The notes beneath the pieces are model-generated. The model did not search any database. It was not told where the DNA came from and saw nothing but the letters and a program-made list of their open reading frames with translations. Made by a program: the position numbers and the translations under genes. Positions 22,396 to 34,369 of a stretch of 64,000 nucleotides of DNA are shown here, piece by piece (within the stretch, counting starts at the first letter, position 1; each line of letters opens with the position of its first letter). Origin of the DNA: Annulohypoxylon bovei var. microspora (lineage: Eukaryota; Ascomycota; Sordariomycetes; Xylariales; Hypoxylaceae); contig MU405366.1 in the NCBI GenBank assembly GCA_022836615.1, positions 24,744-88,743 on the forward strand. Direction: 5' to 3'.

Positions 22396-25300
22396 TTAGA
22401 ATAGCATCAAGTCGTCCTTCCCCTCGCCATTACCATGCTCCAATCCACCTTCTTCATCCTCATCCGCGACGGAGGCAGTATCAGCAACACTCGCCAATTC
22501 CCATTCCGGCTTGTCAGCTTCACGTCCTGCTGGAGAGGGGCCAGATACGAAGACTTTACGGCGCGGTCGAGACTGCTGACGAGAAGTAAACCCCACCAAT
22601 TCAGCTTGAGATGACGGAGTTGCAGGGACGGTGTCATTCAGCCGTGAGCCACCTGCGTTCTCATGCGCACGCCCACCGCGCTTAGTTGCGTTGCGGGTGG
22701 CACCTCGCTCTCCACCTTCGTCGATGGCGTCTACAAAGACATCCCCATCCGTGGGATCGTAACTAAGGCTAAGCGAACGCGTCGTTAAAGCGACTGTTTG
22801 GACATCGTCGTCAAAGCTGAGAAGATCGTCATCCTCCTCAACCGATGTCGCGGGCTTCGCAGTAACACCCTCCCCAACGCTACGCAGGCCGTTGTCGTTC
22901 AGAGTAACGTGTCGGAAAGTGTCCTGAATTGCCGGTGCGGGTCCGTTAGAGGGCGGGCTGGATACCTCTGTCTGGCCGCCCTGTCTTCGGGCATTCAACC
23001 TCTGCTCATCATCCAAGCGGGCATCAAAGGTAGTCCAGCTTGCACTCTGTCCGTCGCTAAGGCGTGCGGAGTTGGTTCCGCCGAGGTTTTGTCTGGGAGC
23101 GCGAGAACCTCCGCCGTTATATCCTAATCCAGGCTTAGAACCCCGAGGAGGTCGGTTACCTCGGCCGAATCCCCTTCGATTAGCCCTGCTGCCTGCTGCG
23201 GCGCCCATACGGCGCTGATCCTGGGTTATAAATGGCGCCACGCGAGATTTGTCGTATTCTACATCAACCTCCTCACCTCGAAGCATGGCGTCGTCGCTTA
23301 GGAATTCGTCGTGCGAATACGCACCTGTGAAGTCGGCACAAGTACAAACGCAACTCTCGCCACAGACCTGCTGGCATCGGTGGCCACACGAGAGAGCCCG
23401 CTCGCATGGTTGGCGACAGATAAGCTTGTCATGAGTTACCCTAATAAAACACGATTAGCATATAGTCGGCTGGTCGGATTTTGAAGGAAGATGGGAAAAT
23501 AGGAAACTTACCAATGGCATTGACGCCCACACGCGTGGCCACAGCTGAGCTTATCTAGGCACTTCTGATCGCAACCACCGTGACAGTTAACCCAATCTTC
23601 GGGATGCGATATCCAAGTTGTCTTGCCATGATTCTGACACGTGATCGGTAGACGGCTATCGCCTCCGAAGCGACCCTGTCTCTCGAAGACCTGTTGGACT
23701 TTTCCCCACATGTTCCACGATGCGCTGCTGGCGAACGCTAGGTTTATCATGTTTCCGAAGATGTAAAAACCTCGGCGAGCACGGCTGATGGAGACGACGC
23801 CACGATTCTCATCTTGGAGGAAGCCAGCTTGGTGCGGTCCGTGGGGGCCATTGCTTCGCACCAACGATAGGAGGACGATATCGTTCTCCTCTCCCTGGTA
23901 CGAATCTACCGTGAAAACATTGGTGAACGGAGCCCAGTGTTTCATCTTATTCTTGAATTGGGTAAGGATCTTCTTCTTCTGACCACGGTAGAACGTCAAA
24001 ACCGTAATCTGAGCCGGTGGAACGCCGTTCATCAACAGGTAGTCTATGAAATGAATTATCATTTCCGCCTCGAGAATGTTGTACCTGCTCAGATTCTCAT
24101 CCAGGCCTTCAGTCCAAGTGTGGTGGAAGAAGAAAGAGGGAACAAGCATGCCAGGAACGGGAGGTCGAACCTCGCCCTTGGTCACGACTGGGTGATCCTG
24201 CAGAGACGGGTAAAAAGGGTTAAGGACTTCGCGCAAGGGGGGAATCATTCTCCGTTGCATATTCAATACGGTGAAAGGCATCTGAAGGTTGACGAGACGT
24301 TCAAACATGGACACTCGCATAAAGTACGGCTCCTCTCCTAGGCTGGGCGTATCGCAGTGCGGAGCTAGCTGCTGATGGTCGCCAACGAGGATAAGCTGGT
24401 GGAGCGAGCCGTAGAGAGCCGAAAGAATGTTTGCTTCCCGAGTCTCGGCTGCCTCTTCGATCAGCATGGTACGCGGCCGCAGCGCAGCGAGCAAGCCACG
24501 GTACTTGCACAATCCTGTAGTGGTGCACCCGATAATCTCAATCCGCTGCGACTTGATACACTTCGTATCCTTGTACCATCGGTTGATCTTGAGATTCTTG
24601 GAGATCCGGGCATTGTCGGCGAGCATGTGACGAAAGTGTTGGCGGTGCAGCGTCAACAGTTTCTTCTGCCAGCACTGGTACACGGCGCCGCGATACTTGG
24701 CGTCAATGTCCCACAGGTCCGACTTCTGGAGCTCTCGACGAATCACGAGATCGTCACCAGCAAGGTTCTGGGGGTTCGCGCCGGTCCACAGGTGTCTGAT
24801 TGGCAAAAACTTGCCCTCGATCCGACCGCAGTTCTCATCTTCGTCAACGATACAATCATCGAGTTCTAGATCATAGTCCTCCGCGTCCAGATCTAGACTG
24901 TCAACATCTTCGACTACCTCGAAATCGGGCTCCTTCTCGTCCGGCAACTTCACCTTCACGAGTTGGCTTCCCATCCACTCCGCCAGCGGCCCAACGGGCT
25001 GATCTGGCGACGAAGGGGCAGCGGCCCATGCCTGTTCGGTTTGGATAGACTCGAGCTGGCTTTCTGTTATGATGCCCACGGATCGGAGAGTCTCGGGGCT
25101 GATGAGCTCGTTAGGGAAGACATCATCGATAACCTTTTCCACCATCGCAATGTTCTTCTTGCGCGCAGACTCGAAGGTCTTGAAGTCGCGGTCTGCCCGA
25201 TGAGTTCGCGAAGGCGCTGCGCGACGGCGAAGGTTGTACATGCTGTACCGCTTGATGACTTCGTTCTGAGTGCGACCGCCAAGTCGGACCACCTTAAAAC

Positions 25301-26606
25301 CAACATTGATCAGCTGAGTCAGAATTTGGTCGACAGCGTGGTTCGTCTGAGCGGCGACGATGATAACGTTGCTGCCCCTCTCCTGGCTCTCCAGGAGAAT
25401 CTGCAGGGCTTGCACCGATGTAAACGTCTTGCCCGTTCCCGGAGGGCCCTGAACAATGGCTAACTCTTTAGTGAGAATACGGTGCACGGCGCTAAGCTGG
25501 GAGTTGTCTAAGTTGGTATACTTAGAAAGTTGGGTGTCGAAGCCGTCTATCACGGGGTAGCTACGAAGCGGCTCGCTAACCTCGGCCATCTTCACGCTCA
25601 CCTCGCTTGCCGTCATAGAGGACGAATCTGGAACGTGGTGTACCAAGGATCTGATATCCATCTGCGTGCTCTCCCGGACGTGCTTCGCGGGAAGGTCGCT
25701 CTTGTCGGCCTGAACCAAGTACTTGTCAAGAGGCGTCTCCGTGCTTGCGACGTGTTGGAGGCCGACCATGCTGTGTCGAACAGCTTCGAAGTAACCAAAT
25801 CGAGTCTCGATCATGATGAGTTCTTGGTCAGGATCCATGATAGCGTCGTCAAGGTTGGTCCATTGAAAATGAATCGTTGGTGGATTTTGGTCAAGACCAT
25901 CACGAATGCGGTGGTCGGAGATGACGGCGGGCATGCAGATGGTCTTGAAGCCATCGCTGGCCGTCGAAACGGCCACGAGAGTTCCCACGGTGAGGCGACG
26001 CGTCTGAGTCCAACGAATCTTCTTGCCGGACCTCTCGGTGGAGAATTGGACTTGGCACATGGGTCCAAGACGGGTCATCAGATAACCCCTAACAAAAACC
26101 TGGACAAGGTTATGCGTGAGTCAACTAGAAACTCAAGATGAGTTCCGATGGAATAGGTTTGGCTTGACTTACTTTGGTATAGATGCACATATCCTGGTCA
26201 TCCATCATGGTAGGGTCGTCCTTGAATTTCTTGATCGAATATCGCAGCATCGTAATGCCCTCCTCTCTCTGGAGGCGGTAGTGCGTCTCGAGGTAGGTAT
26301 CCTTATCTTTCCAGGGTTCTCGCCAAGTGTTTGGCAGAAGAGTGCGCATCTCTTCAAGCTGCTGAGGGTCATCCCAGTCGGGGTTGAGGTCTCGGCTGGT
26401 GGGTAGTTCTGGGTAGCTTCGCCACTCTTGCCCGGGCCTCGAAGGCGGGAGCTCGAAGTTCACATGATGCTTGATGGTGTCAAACTCGTGCTAGGAGAAT
26501 ATGTTAGTGACAGGTGGCCAGAGAAAGTGTAAAAGTTTTATGAGAACGTAGAACGTACCTGCGAATCAGCAACATCAGAGCTGTCGGGATTCTCAGAGTC
26601 GGCCAT
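22396..26606 (-). CDS. SF1 RNA helicase with NFX1-type zinc finger, ZNFX1/Hrr1-like
   Basis: Four exons, 26559-26606, 26173-26490, 23512-26099 and 22396-23440, give 1332 residues in exact frame. The first exon encodes 16 residues (MADSENPDSSDVADSQ). Helicase motifs of the UPF1-like SF1 group are plain: GPPGTGKT at about 340, the Walker B variant EEAA at about 668, VGDHQQLAP, VDSYQGEEND and SRARRGFYIFGN at about 890. Cys/His clusters of the NFX1 type follow, continuing over the last intron (CGHACGRQCHW, then CGHRCQQVCGESC). The C-terminal 300 residues are low complexity with an RG-rich stretch and an acidic end. In fission yeast Hrr1, and in animal ZNFX1, such proteins work with Argonaute and RNA-dependent RNA polymerase in small-RNA silencing. 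A similar role here is inference. Confidence 0.92.
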
Positions 26607-27947
26607 GGTTCATGGGTGATGCTTAGGTAGATATCCTTTTCGCGATCAGAGTACCAAGATGCCAGGGCCAAGTCACTTCAAATTAATCATGAGAGACAAC
26701 TGATAGAGAGTGACTATAAAAGTGATCGGTGGTAATAACAAATACGACGGCGGTGATCAGTAGAATTAGAGGTAATAGGATAATGTGGTAGTGAGGTAGT
26801 GAGGTAGTGAGGTAGTGAGGTAGTAAGGTGAGAAGGGACAAAAGTGGTTGTTGGGAAGAGTGGATAGGTACCTAGATATGATCGTGGAAGTTTATACAGT
26901 TCCAAGCTCGTACCAGATGCGGGCGTTTAAACAGTTGTAATTACCTGCCCAGATAACCTTATTAATAGTCCTAGAGGTAGTAAAGAACCTTGGAACTTTA
27001 CTTTACGTGCTCAGTAGGTAGGTAGTGACGTATCTTGGGTTGGTAGTGGACTTCTAGGGAAGGGAGTACTTATATTGCATAGTTAGGTAGTTAAATTCTA
27101 CTGTAGTTGCCCAGTATGATTCTGTAGTCATCCACCCTCCCAGAATACCTACTTACAGGTAGGTAGCCCTGGATAAAATACCAAGCTAGTACCCTACGGG
27201 TAGTTGCCTCAACTTACGAAATTTGAATCGTTCTTTCGTACCTATCAAGGTGTCTCAATACTTATACGGGCCTAGATATATGTCGTAAGGCTAGACTAGG
27301 TAGTACCCAGGCATGTGTTGTTGAATTAAGCAAAACATTACTAGCTAGGTATCTGGATATTGCGTAGTTAGATCAAGGTCGAGCTTGGAGAATTCCAACT
27401 TTCCCTCATGCTTGAATTTTGCCACTGTCTCAGACAATAGAGTCAGGTTGGGAGAAACAGTGCAAACTATACATACATGGCTGACTCTCCGCGTTTGTAA
27501 AGGACCCTCCGTTGGCAAACAGAGACTCGTAACTACACCGCCAGAATCAAGTTTGCTCCAACAGCGAAAGTTGTGCTACTAGGTAAAATTTATGAAAACT
27601 ACCTAGCCGGTTTTCCAATCCGATTCTAAATCAAATATCTGGGATAGAGACTAGAACCTGAGAGTCTATTTGTATTAGGCTATATGACGAATCCATATGC
27701 TAACCTGGAGCATCAGTCTAGCTAACATTTACGTGGCAGTATAAATGGAGATGGCTGTTATGACTGACGGTCTTGACTACTAGTAGTGTTTATTTTCTTA
27801 CCATGGACGTTCTTGGTACCGAACCTAGATAGGCGGATGTATAAGTATATGTTAACTTCTCCTACATAGATTGAACGTCGAGGATATGACCTTAGATAGC
27901 TAAGTATATTCATAAATAAGCTATTCAACACCTCATCATATGAATAA
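26607..27947. other. Intergenic, with an 8-base tandem repeat
   Basis: Promoter of the helicase gene and 3' flank of the GH92 gene. It contains the tandem repeat at 26787-26828 and scattered TAGGTA blocks. Short open frames on both strands are not protein-like. Confidence 0.5.
26787..26828. repeat. Tandem repeat of the 8-mer GGTAGTGA
   Basis: About five units, the last degenerate, some 180 bases upstream of the helicase start codon. Probably a simple microsatellite. Confidence 0.85.
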
Positions 27948-30865
27948 TTACACCATCGCCTCTCCCCAACTAGGAGGTCGATCCTCCAACTTCGTCCCCC
28001 ACTCAGACTCCTGCTCTCCGAGAACTAACTCCATCGTCCATCCATGGTGGAAGAATGCGTGTCCGATCCAAGATTTAGTCCATGGCTGTCCATTAACTGT
28101 AATGTTCTGGATATATATGTTCTCGTAACCCGCGTCAAACCCTACCGTCTTTATCTGGGCTGTATTCCCGGTTAAGGGGCTCGTTATATTAACTTGTTTA
28201 AAGAACGGTGCTGAAATTAAATATACGTCTTGCCCGGCTATAGGAAACAGTCCCATCATTCCAAATACCACAAAGGCACCCATGGAGCCTGAGTCATCAT
28301 TTCCTGGCAAGCCATCGTGTGACGCATTGAACGAAGCTGGAATATAGGTATGCAACCGCTTCGCGGATAAGCCAGGACGCCCTGCATAATGATAAAGGTA
28401 GACTGTCGAGAATACGGGCTCGTTGGAGATGTCAGCAAGTCCCGACGTGTGGAAGAAGTCGAGCCGCTGGATGAATGACTCTTCGGCGCCCATCAAACCG
28501 ATCAAGGTTGACATCGACTGTGGGACAAGACTATCGACTTTGTGAGCTGCATGCCGGATTCACTAAAATGAGATCAATACTTACAATTGATACTGCCACA
28601 CGCTTTAACCACCCAAGAGTTAGCAATAACCGCACCACCCAAATGATTCAGTTAAAAGCAATTATGGCGAAAAGAACTCCGTGAAGCTACACATCGAGTA
28701 TGCCTGGGGGGACGGATAGGAGATTTGGAATACTAACCTAGCTTCAAAGGTTTCGCTAGGATTGGTAGTAAGTGAACAGAAACTCGCAAGCGCCGAGCAA
28801 GCGATCGGATCTTGATATCCCCAAGTTCCATTTTGATATTTCGGCTGGAAGAATCCAACAAATCCCGTATCGTTGCCGTTTATAATAGAATTCTGTTCCG
28901 ATTTCCCTAATATGTTAAGAGATGTTGTTAGTAGGTAGGTCCAATACATACGTATGTATTTTGGTTTTTATTCTAGACAGTACTAGATGTTGTGTTCCTA
29001 AAATTGGTGACAAAAGGTTACCTATGAAAAAAAAACTTCTTTTTTTACTCACTGGTATAAAGTTAGCTAGCTGGTATATCAAAGAGGATCGGAGATCGTT
29101 CGAAATGTTATTAAGCGTTAAAACTTCGACACAGTAACTTTTATACATACCACAATTCCTGCCAATTAGCACTTCTCGAAACGTATTTGTCGTATAAGTC
29201 ATCTCGCCCAAGCCCCTGTGCCAACGTAGCAAGGCAGTAATCATCATACGCATACTCCAAGGTTCTTGAGATGCTACGAGAGTTCGTGCCGAATCCAACC
29301 GGGTCGAAGTCAAGATAGGGAATATAAGAAAGGTCCTTCCAGCTTTGTAGTCCACCTCGGCCATGGTATGCCCATTCTAGCGGTTCGACTTCAGCGTCCT
29401 GTATGATTGCTTCGAGTGCAAGCTCCCAGTCGATGCCCGTTAAATTCTTGACGTAAGCGTCTACAAGCACGACATCCGCATTGGAGCCACCTTGCGTCCA
29501 TCCATTGCTCAGCGACCTATGAAGTGTGAGCATTTATCTTCATACTTAATTGAAAAGAGTCTCGGGGGCCTACATGTGACAGTCGGGTAACCAGCCTTCA
29601 TGCTTGTAAATATCTAGGAGAGAGTTGACCATCTGAACCTGGGCGTTCGGGTCTAGAATGGTAAGGAGCGGGTGTTGAACACGGCTAATCCAGGTTAGTA
29701 AATATTTACACAGGGTTGACGTTTGTGGAGATTTTAGTTACAATGCATCCCAAAGGCAGTAAAAGGAGTCAAAGTAGGGGATTCCGCTATCCCAGTATGG
29801 GTTTTCATCGGTATAATTTTGCGGTGAAATCATGCTCCTATATAATCCGCTCCAGAAGCTTGTTTGGAGATCTACGTCGGCACCGCCAGCATCGATAGAA
29901 ACCGCGCTCAACTTCTGCCGCCACGCATCCTTGGCCTCGGCCACGAGCCTATCGAAGTCGCTGAGAGGGTCGGGGATCTCCTCTTGAGCCCGTCGGCAGG
30001 CCTGGTCAGCGCTGACAAAGCTGATCCCTGTTCTCGCTGTCAGGGTATTGTTTCCTAGATTGTTAAATCGAACCCATCCGCCGGCTTCTAGATAGAAAAG
30101 GTTGAAGCCGCGGGTAACATAAAGCTCTTTCGGCTCAACCCCTCCTCGATTATTGACCCATACGCCGTCGTCGAAAACCTCACCGCCGAAAAAGTCGACA
30201 CAGAAGTGCGCCTCGTACGACGCAGACCCAAAGCTCGGAAGGAACGTGCCATTGCCCTTGAGCCTCCCGCTTTCGGGGTCGACGGTAATCGTGGCATTCT
30301 GACGGCTTTGCCATAAGTCTGTCAAGTCTAGTAGTACCAAGGGATGCTGGTTGTCCGAAGCCGGAAATTCGAACTTGTACAGGGCCGCGTGCTCGCTTGA
30401 GGTCATCGCCGCTTTGATGCCGGATACCAACTCCACCCCAAAGTATCCCGGCGTGGCAACCACCGATTCCTCGACATAGTGCGTAGCCCTCTCGCCTATG
30501 AGAAAGTTGCAATTGTTTACCTCATCCCCAGCGCAGATCTGCGGGAATAAAGGAAAATTCCCGAGGCTAGGATTTCCGCCTGTGCCAGAGTCATGTATCA
30601 TGGAGAATCCAGTAATACTTGAGCCGTCGGTTGCGAACCCCCCGGTATTTTGACCATTTACATCCGCCACAGGTTTTGCAAGAGCGTATGGTTTCGTACT
30701 GCCCGCAAACACATTCCCTCCATTATTGCTGCCAATAAGGGGGTCTATGAATTGGAGCACGTCGGCGCATACTCGTAGAGGAAAGATGAGAGAGATAAAT
30801 ACGAGGGTGACGAGGAGAATCGGATGCGGGGTGGGGGTTCCGCAGAGGAGCTGTCGGCGCACCAT
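27948..30865 (-). CDS. GH92 alpha-1,2-mannosidase, secreted
   Basis: My model has six exons: 29742-30865, 29574-29684, 29147-29516, 28738-28892, 28585-28602 and 27948-28530. They total 2361 bases in frame for 786 residues. A signal anchor or signal peptide lies near residues 15-34 (PILLVTLVFISLIFPLRVCA). GH92 landmarks are FIDPLIGSNNGGNVFAGS, SMIHDSGTGG, WDAFRVQHPLLTILDP across intron 1, the GWTQGGSNADVVL block, NGTWGYQDP, and the C-terminal HTSGLADISNEPVF, YHYAGRPG and GNDDSGSMGAF. GH92 enzymes are calcium-dependent exo-mannosidases that trim alpha-mannan or N-glycans. Exon 5 is only 18 bases and intron 3 has a weak donor (GTATAA), so these two junctions need RNA support. The rest is firm. 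Confidence 0.88.
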
Positions 30866-31447
30866 CTTGGCTAATAATGAATTCCTTTAGGATGTCACAG
30901 CCTGACGCGCCTTTCAATAAGAGGCTTCAGAAGAAGGGAGAGGAGTTTAAGAATTGCATTCCAAAGTAACCTTGTACCGTATCTCATATCTTTCCAACCT
31001 ACCTACCTACCTACCTACATGTATGGATTGTAGCATACATACACGCATACTCCGACCTTCCCGAAAGGGTTGACATCCTGGCCTTGGTGGCAGGAACACC
31101 CAAATGATTATTTGTCGATCTTTTTTTTCTTCTTTTCTTCTGCTTTAAATTCGATTCAATAAATGGAGAAATGCAGGGAATAAGGGGAGCTTCTAGCTCC
31201 TGGAACTGTAAAACAGAGACACCTACGCAAACCTATCTACCTAGACAACTGAATGATTCTCATCAAGTGTGTATGATTGATATTCACTTCAAAGCCTTTA
31301 TCAATGTAAGATCCTGTTTGATTATTTTGCGACTGATGCAGCCACCCGACAAGCCCCACGCCTGCGATGCAGGACCACCTGGTACCTACCTAGGTACCTA
31401 GCTTCACCTTGTTGGGTACCTAGGGTGGACTGAGGTACCTAGGTAGG
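30866..31447. other. Promoter region of GH92 with dense TACCTA/TAGGTA repeats
   Basis: Contains the (CTAC) run at 30997-31019 and a cluster of interlocking TACCTAGGTA palindromes at 31380-31452. No gene. Confidence 0.6.
30997..31019. repeat. CCTA tetranucleotide run
   Basis: Perfect tandem CCTA units in the GH92 promoter; reverse complement of the TAGG run at 8349. Confidence 0.9.
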
Positions 31448-31452
31448 TAGTG
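31380..31452. repeat. Cluster of TACCTAGGTA palindromes
   Basis: Several overlapping copies of the 10-base palindrome TACCTAGGTA and half-sites within about 70 bases, ending in TAGGTAGGTAG. This is the densest such cluster in the window. Confidence 0.75.
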
Positions 31453-32170
31453 TGACAGGCTCTGGACTTCCAAATCCAGGCGTATGTTCGCCAGGAATAC
31501 ACCCCTGGTCGAGCTTCACGGTATGGTACGGCTTCGCAAAATAATCAAACTCCCAAATGCGCCCGGGGACACAGGGATAGGTAAACGGAGGCTAAAGAGC
31601 GGTATTGACCCACTCAGCGGTCATGCCATTAGTCTCGAATGCGACCGTGCGACGACGAACTTCAACTCTATCGATTTCAAAAGTTCGAGATTCAAGAATG
31701 ACAGGCTACGTGAACGTTGGATCCCAAGGCCAATCTCTTCGTTCCGTTTCTAATATCTCCCAAGCGGGTAGCCTAGGTAGGTAGTTGAGATTCCTCCGAA
31801 AGAGAGTCGGCAAACTTCGTGATGAGGCGGGCTTCCGACATCTTATTAGGATAGTGTAGTGACCGTTCTTCGCGTCAACATCGAAAGGCAACTTAGAGAT
31901 CCCGGAAGCATCCGATGTTGCAAACTCCAACACTTAAATCCTCGCTAGTATGTCCGTTCTCACAGTAGAGAAATAGGTATACAGGGATTGTAGAGGCACG
32001 AGATATATACTAGCCGGCCCGCAGATAGCTCTTGGCTCCTGTCGCATTGCCGACACGGACACGGCCTTATAACGGCCACCCGTCTCGGCGCAAGCTCCGC
32101 CCTAAACGACGTCACCATTATCTACGACAAGACTCGAAACGAGACTTAGGAAATAGTACTGTTCGTACAT
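31448..32170 (-). pseudogene. Candidate decayed gene with four in-frame amber/ochre codons
   Basis: From an ATG at 32170 (MYEQYYFLSLVSSL) one minus-strand frame runs 241 codons to a TAG at 31448. It is broken only by TAG, TAA, TAG and TAG. The text between reads like protein: GGACAETGGRYKAVSVSAM, FDVDAKNGHYTILIRC, RTFEIDRVEVRRRTVAFE, CVPGRIWEFDYFAKPYHT and GEHTPGFGSPEPVTLP. Each stop is what a C-to-T change of CAG or CAA would give, and two of them precede proline. An alternative is a live gene with short introns that remove the stops; one TAG does sit at a possible acceptor (CTCTTTAG). I do not recognise the family. Confidence 0.4.
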
Positions 32171-32757
32171 GATATAGCGTTAGGAAACAAGTCTAGATCC
32201 AATATCAAGGTTTTGACGAGTAGGATACAAAGCACGTCCACGATTCTCTAGCGTATATGCCTACCTAGGCAGGTAGACTGGTAGGTAGGTAATCAAGCAA
32301 TCCGTCGTTATCAACTCCATCTACCTATGTGAAAGCCCGAATACTACTAGTCACGTTAGTTATGAGAGAGTTCTATAGGGCGATAGCATATTTGTCGACT
32401 ACCTACGCCGGCCTAGCTTTAGGCAAGGGGTAGATTCGCCTCTAGTACGGTCCGTCTCTTGATGATGAATGTGTCATGTACTGTAAAATTGTGGCCTTCG
32501 TTAATCAGATACTACGATTCGTGACGAAACAGCTATACTATATGACCTTCCCTTTCTGCGAGAATTAAACTAATATAACGGAAGCATCTAACGCATGACG
32601 CGAATGAACTAGACTTAAATTTTGCTGTTACAGCCCGAGAAACGAATGGCCAATCGAACCGCATATACACCCCTTATTGTTCCTTTTTATGAGTACCTAG
32701 CTAGGTATTTAAAACTGCAAGCTTCCAGACTCCTATATTAGAGAACCAGCAGCAATC
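32171..32757. other. Intergenic, promoter of the Rds1-like gene
   Basis: Non-coding, with TAGGTA blocks near 32264-32290. A TATTTAAA element at 32706-32713 lies about 45 bases before the Rds1-like ATG. Confidence 0.5.
32706..32713 (+). promoter_or_regulatory. Candidate TATA element of the Rds1-like gene
   Basis: TATTTAAA about 45 bases upstream of the ATG at 32758, which implies a short leader. Confidence 0.35.
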
Positions 32758-34369
32758 ATGGGGGGCTTGACAATTCTAGCGGGCATAAACATCCTGACGC
32801 TCATCATTCCGCGATCCCTTGCAGTCCCTTTCGTATCCGACGCCACCACCACTTACTACTCCGACGCAGCCACCACGGTCCCAGTCGTCCAAGTTACGAA
32901 CGTGACTTCTCACGGCCGATTCACGGGACCGCCGGCCACCACTACGGGCGCGCTCTCTACAGACGTTGCTGCCGCGACCATCGTGGCTAGTCCACCAGAG
33001 TCGTACAAGTTAGAATATCCAGCAGACGGAAAGCTTCATGAAGAAGAACCCGCGCCGTACACGCCCGATGGTGGGCTGGGGACTAACGGGTCCGAACCAG
33101 GTGAGTAGCATCTAGAGTCATTATTACACTTTTTAGCATGCCTCGGGGGCTTTTCTCACTGCCGTCGGGAGTTATTCTCCTAAGACACGAGTCCAAGCTC
33201 CCGATCAACCGCCAAACATTCTAAAAAGAGAAAATAATGACTTCCGATGCTGTAGTGTACCGAGTAATAAGCGACTTCGACTACGAGTCCGTCGCCTTAG
33301 CATTATATCAAGAATACATTGAGCTAGATCTCTTTCAATGGGGATTAGCCCAATTCTCCGACGACGACTTCGAGGCGGCCGGACTGGGCGCGGAAGATCG
33401 ATATCTCATCGAGTTCATGGCTGATCAAGAGCTTGGCCATGCCACTGCCCTGTCGAACATGCTCGGCCCGGAAGCGCCGGTGCAGTGCGCTTACAACTAT
33501 CCGATCTCAGACGTCCGAGAGTTCATCGACTTCAACCAGAAACTGACGAGATGGGGCGAGTCTGGGGTTTTGGGTTTCATAAACCACCTGGATTCTCGAG
33601 AGACGGCGCAGATACTCTTACAATCTATCACCACAGAATCGCGGCAGCAGATGGTCTTTCGTCAATTCGAAGGCCTCTTCCCGATGCCTCTCTGGTTCGA
33701 GATAGGCATACCCCAGTCGTGGGCGTGGACTCTCCTGGCCCCGTATATATCATCATGCCCATGCAACCAGACTCGTCTGATCTGGCAGAACTTCCCTCCT
33801 CTGCGCATACTCAACCAGCCTAACCCGGCCCGTATCAACGGCTCTGATGTCTGGAACGAGACGACGAGCGCATACGCGAACGCGCTCAGCACCGCGAACA
33901 TCACTGCTGCGGAAAGCTGCCTGAATGCCACGGCCGGCGAGAACTGCAGCCCAGCAATCACCAATAACAGGAGCATCCCGTTGTCGTACCCAGGCCGCCA
34001 AGTTTTCCTTAATTGGGATGCACCAGGTTCGTTGTCTCTCTGCCTCCGATTATCAGACTAGAAACCCTGACACTTTCGTTAGGATATCGTACCGGTCCTA
34101 ATAATAGTTACATCACCAGTACCAACGCCGGGACTGCTAAATATGCCGCCTGGGTCTCCCAGCTCAACGTTACATACACTCCTTTGCATTGCACTGGAAA
34201 TTCTACCGCGTACACATTTCAGCCCAATACTACTACGTACGAAGGTGATCCCGCCGTCAACGGCACCATCTTCTTAGCCATCACGGACGAAGATCTCTAC
34301 GTGACACCGTTCAACCTCTCACTAATTAACCCGCACGTCAACGCGTTGGCCATATACCAAGCAGGCTGA
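32758..34369 (+). CDS. Rds1-like secreted ferritin-fold stress protein
   Basis: Three exons, 32758-33100, 33256-34026 and 34083-34369, give 466 residues in exact frame. A signal peptide covers about residues 1-22 (ILTLIIPRSLAVP). A Thr/Ala/Pro-rich segment follows, then a ferritin-like four-helix domain: FDYESVALALYQEYIELDLF, FMADQELGHATALSNMLG, FINHLDSRETAQILLQSI and ESRQQMVFRQFEG. The Glu and His residues in these helices are those expected for a di-metal site of the Ferritin_2 type, but activity is not known. The C-terminal half is rich in N-glycosylation sites. Fission yeast Rds1 is induced by nutrient and stress signals, hence the family name. It lacks an obvious GPI tail. Confidence 0.85.

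Noticed and set aside
23937..26141. Several plus-strand open frames of 130-200 residues.
   Set aside because: They are antisense shadows of the helicase coding exon.
28892..29147. An apparent one-base frameshift in GH92 at exons 3/4.
   Set aside because: Using the ACAG acceptor at 28893-28896 with the GTATAA donor restores the frame with GT-AG ends, and the full model is divisible by three. A frameshift is not needed.
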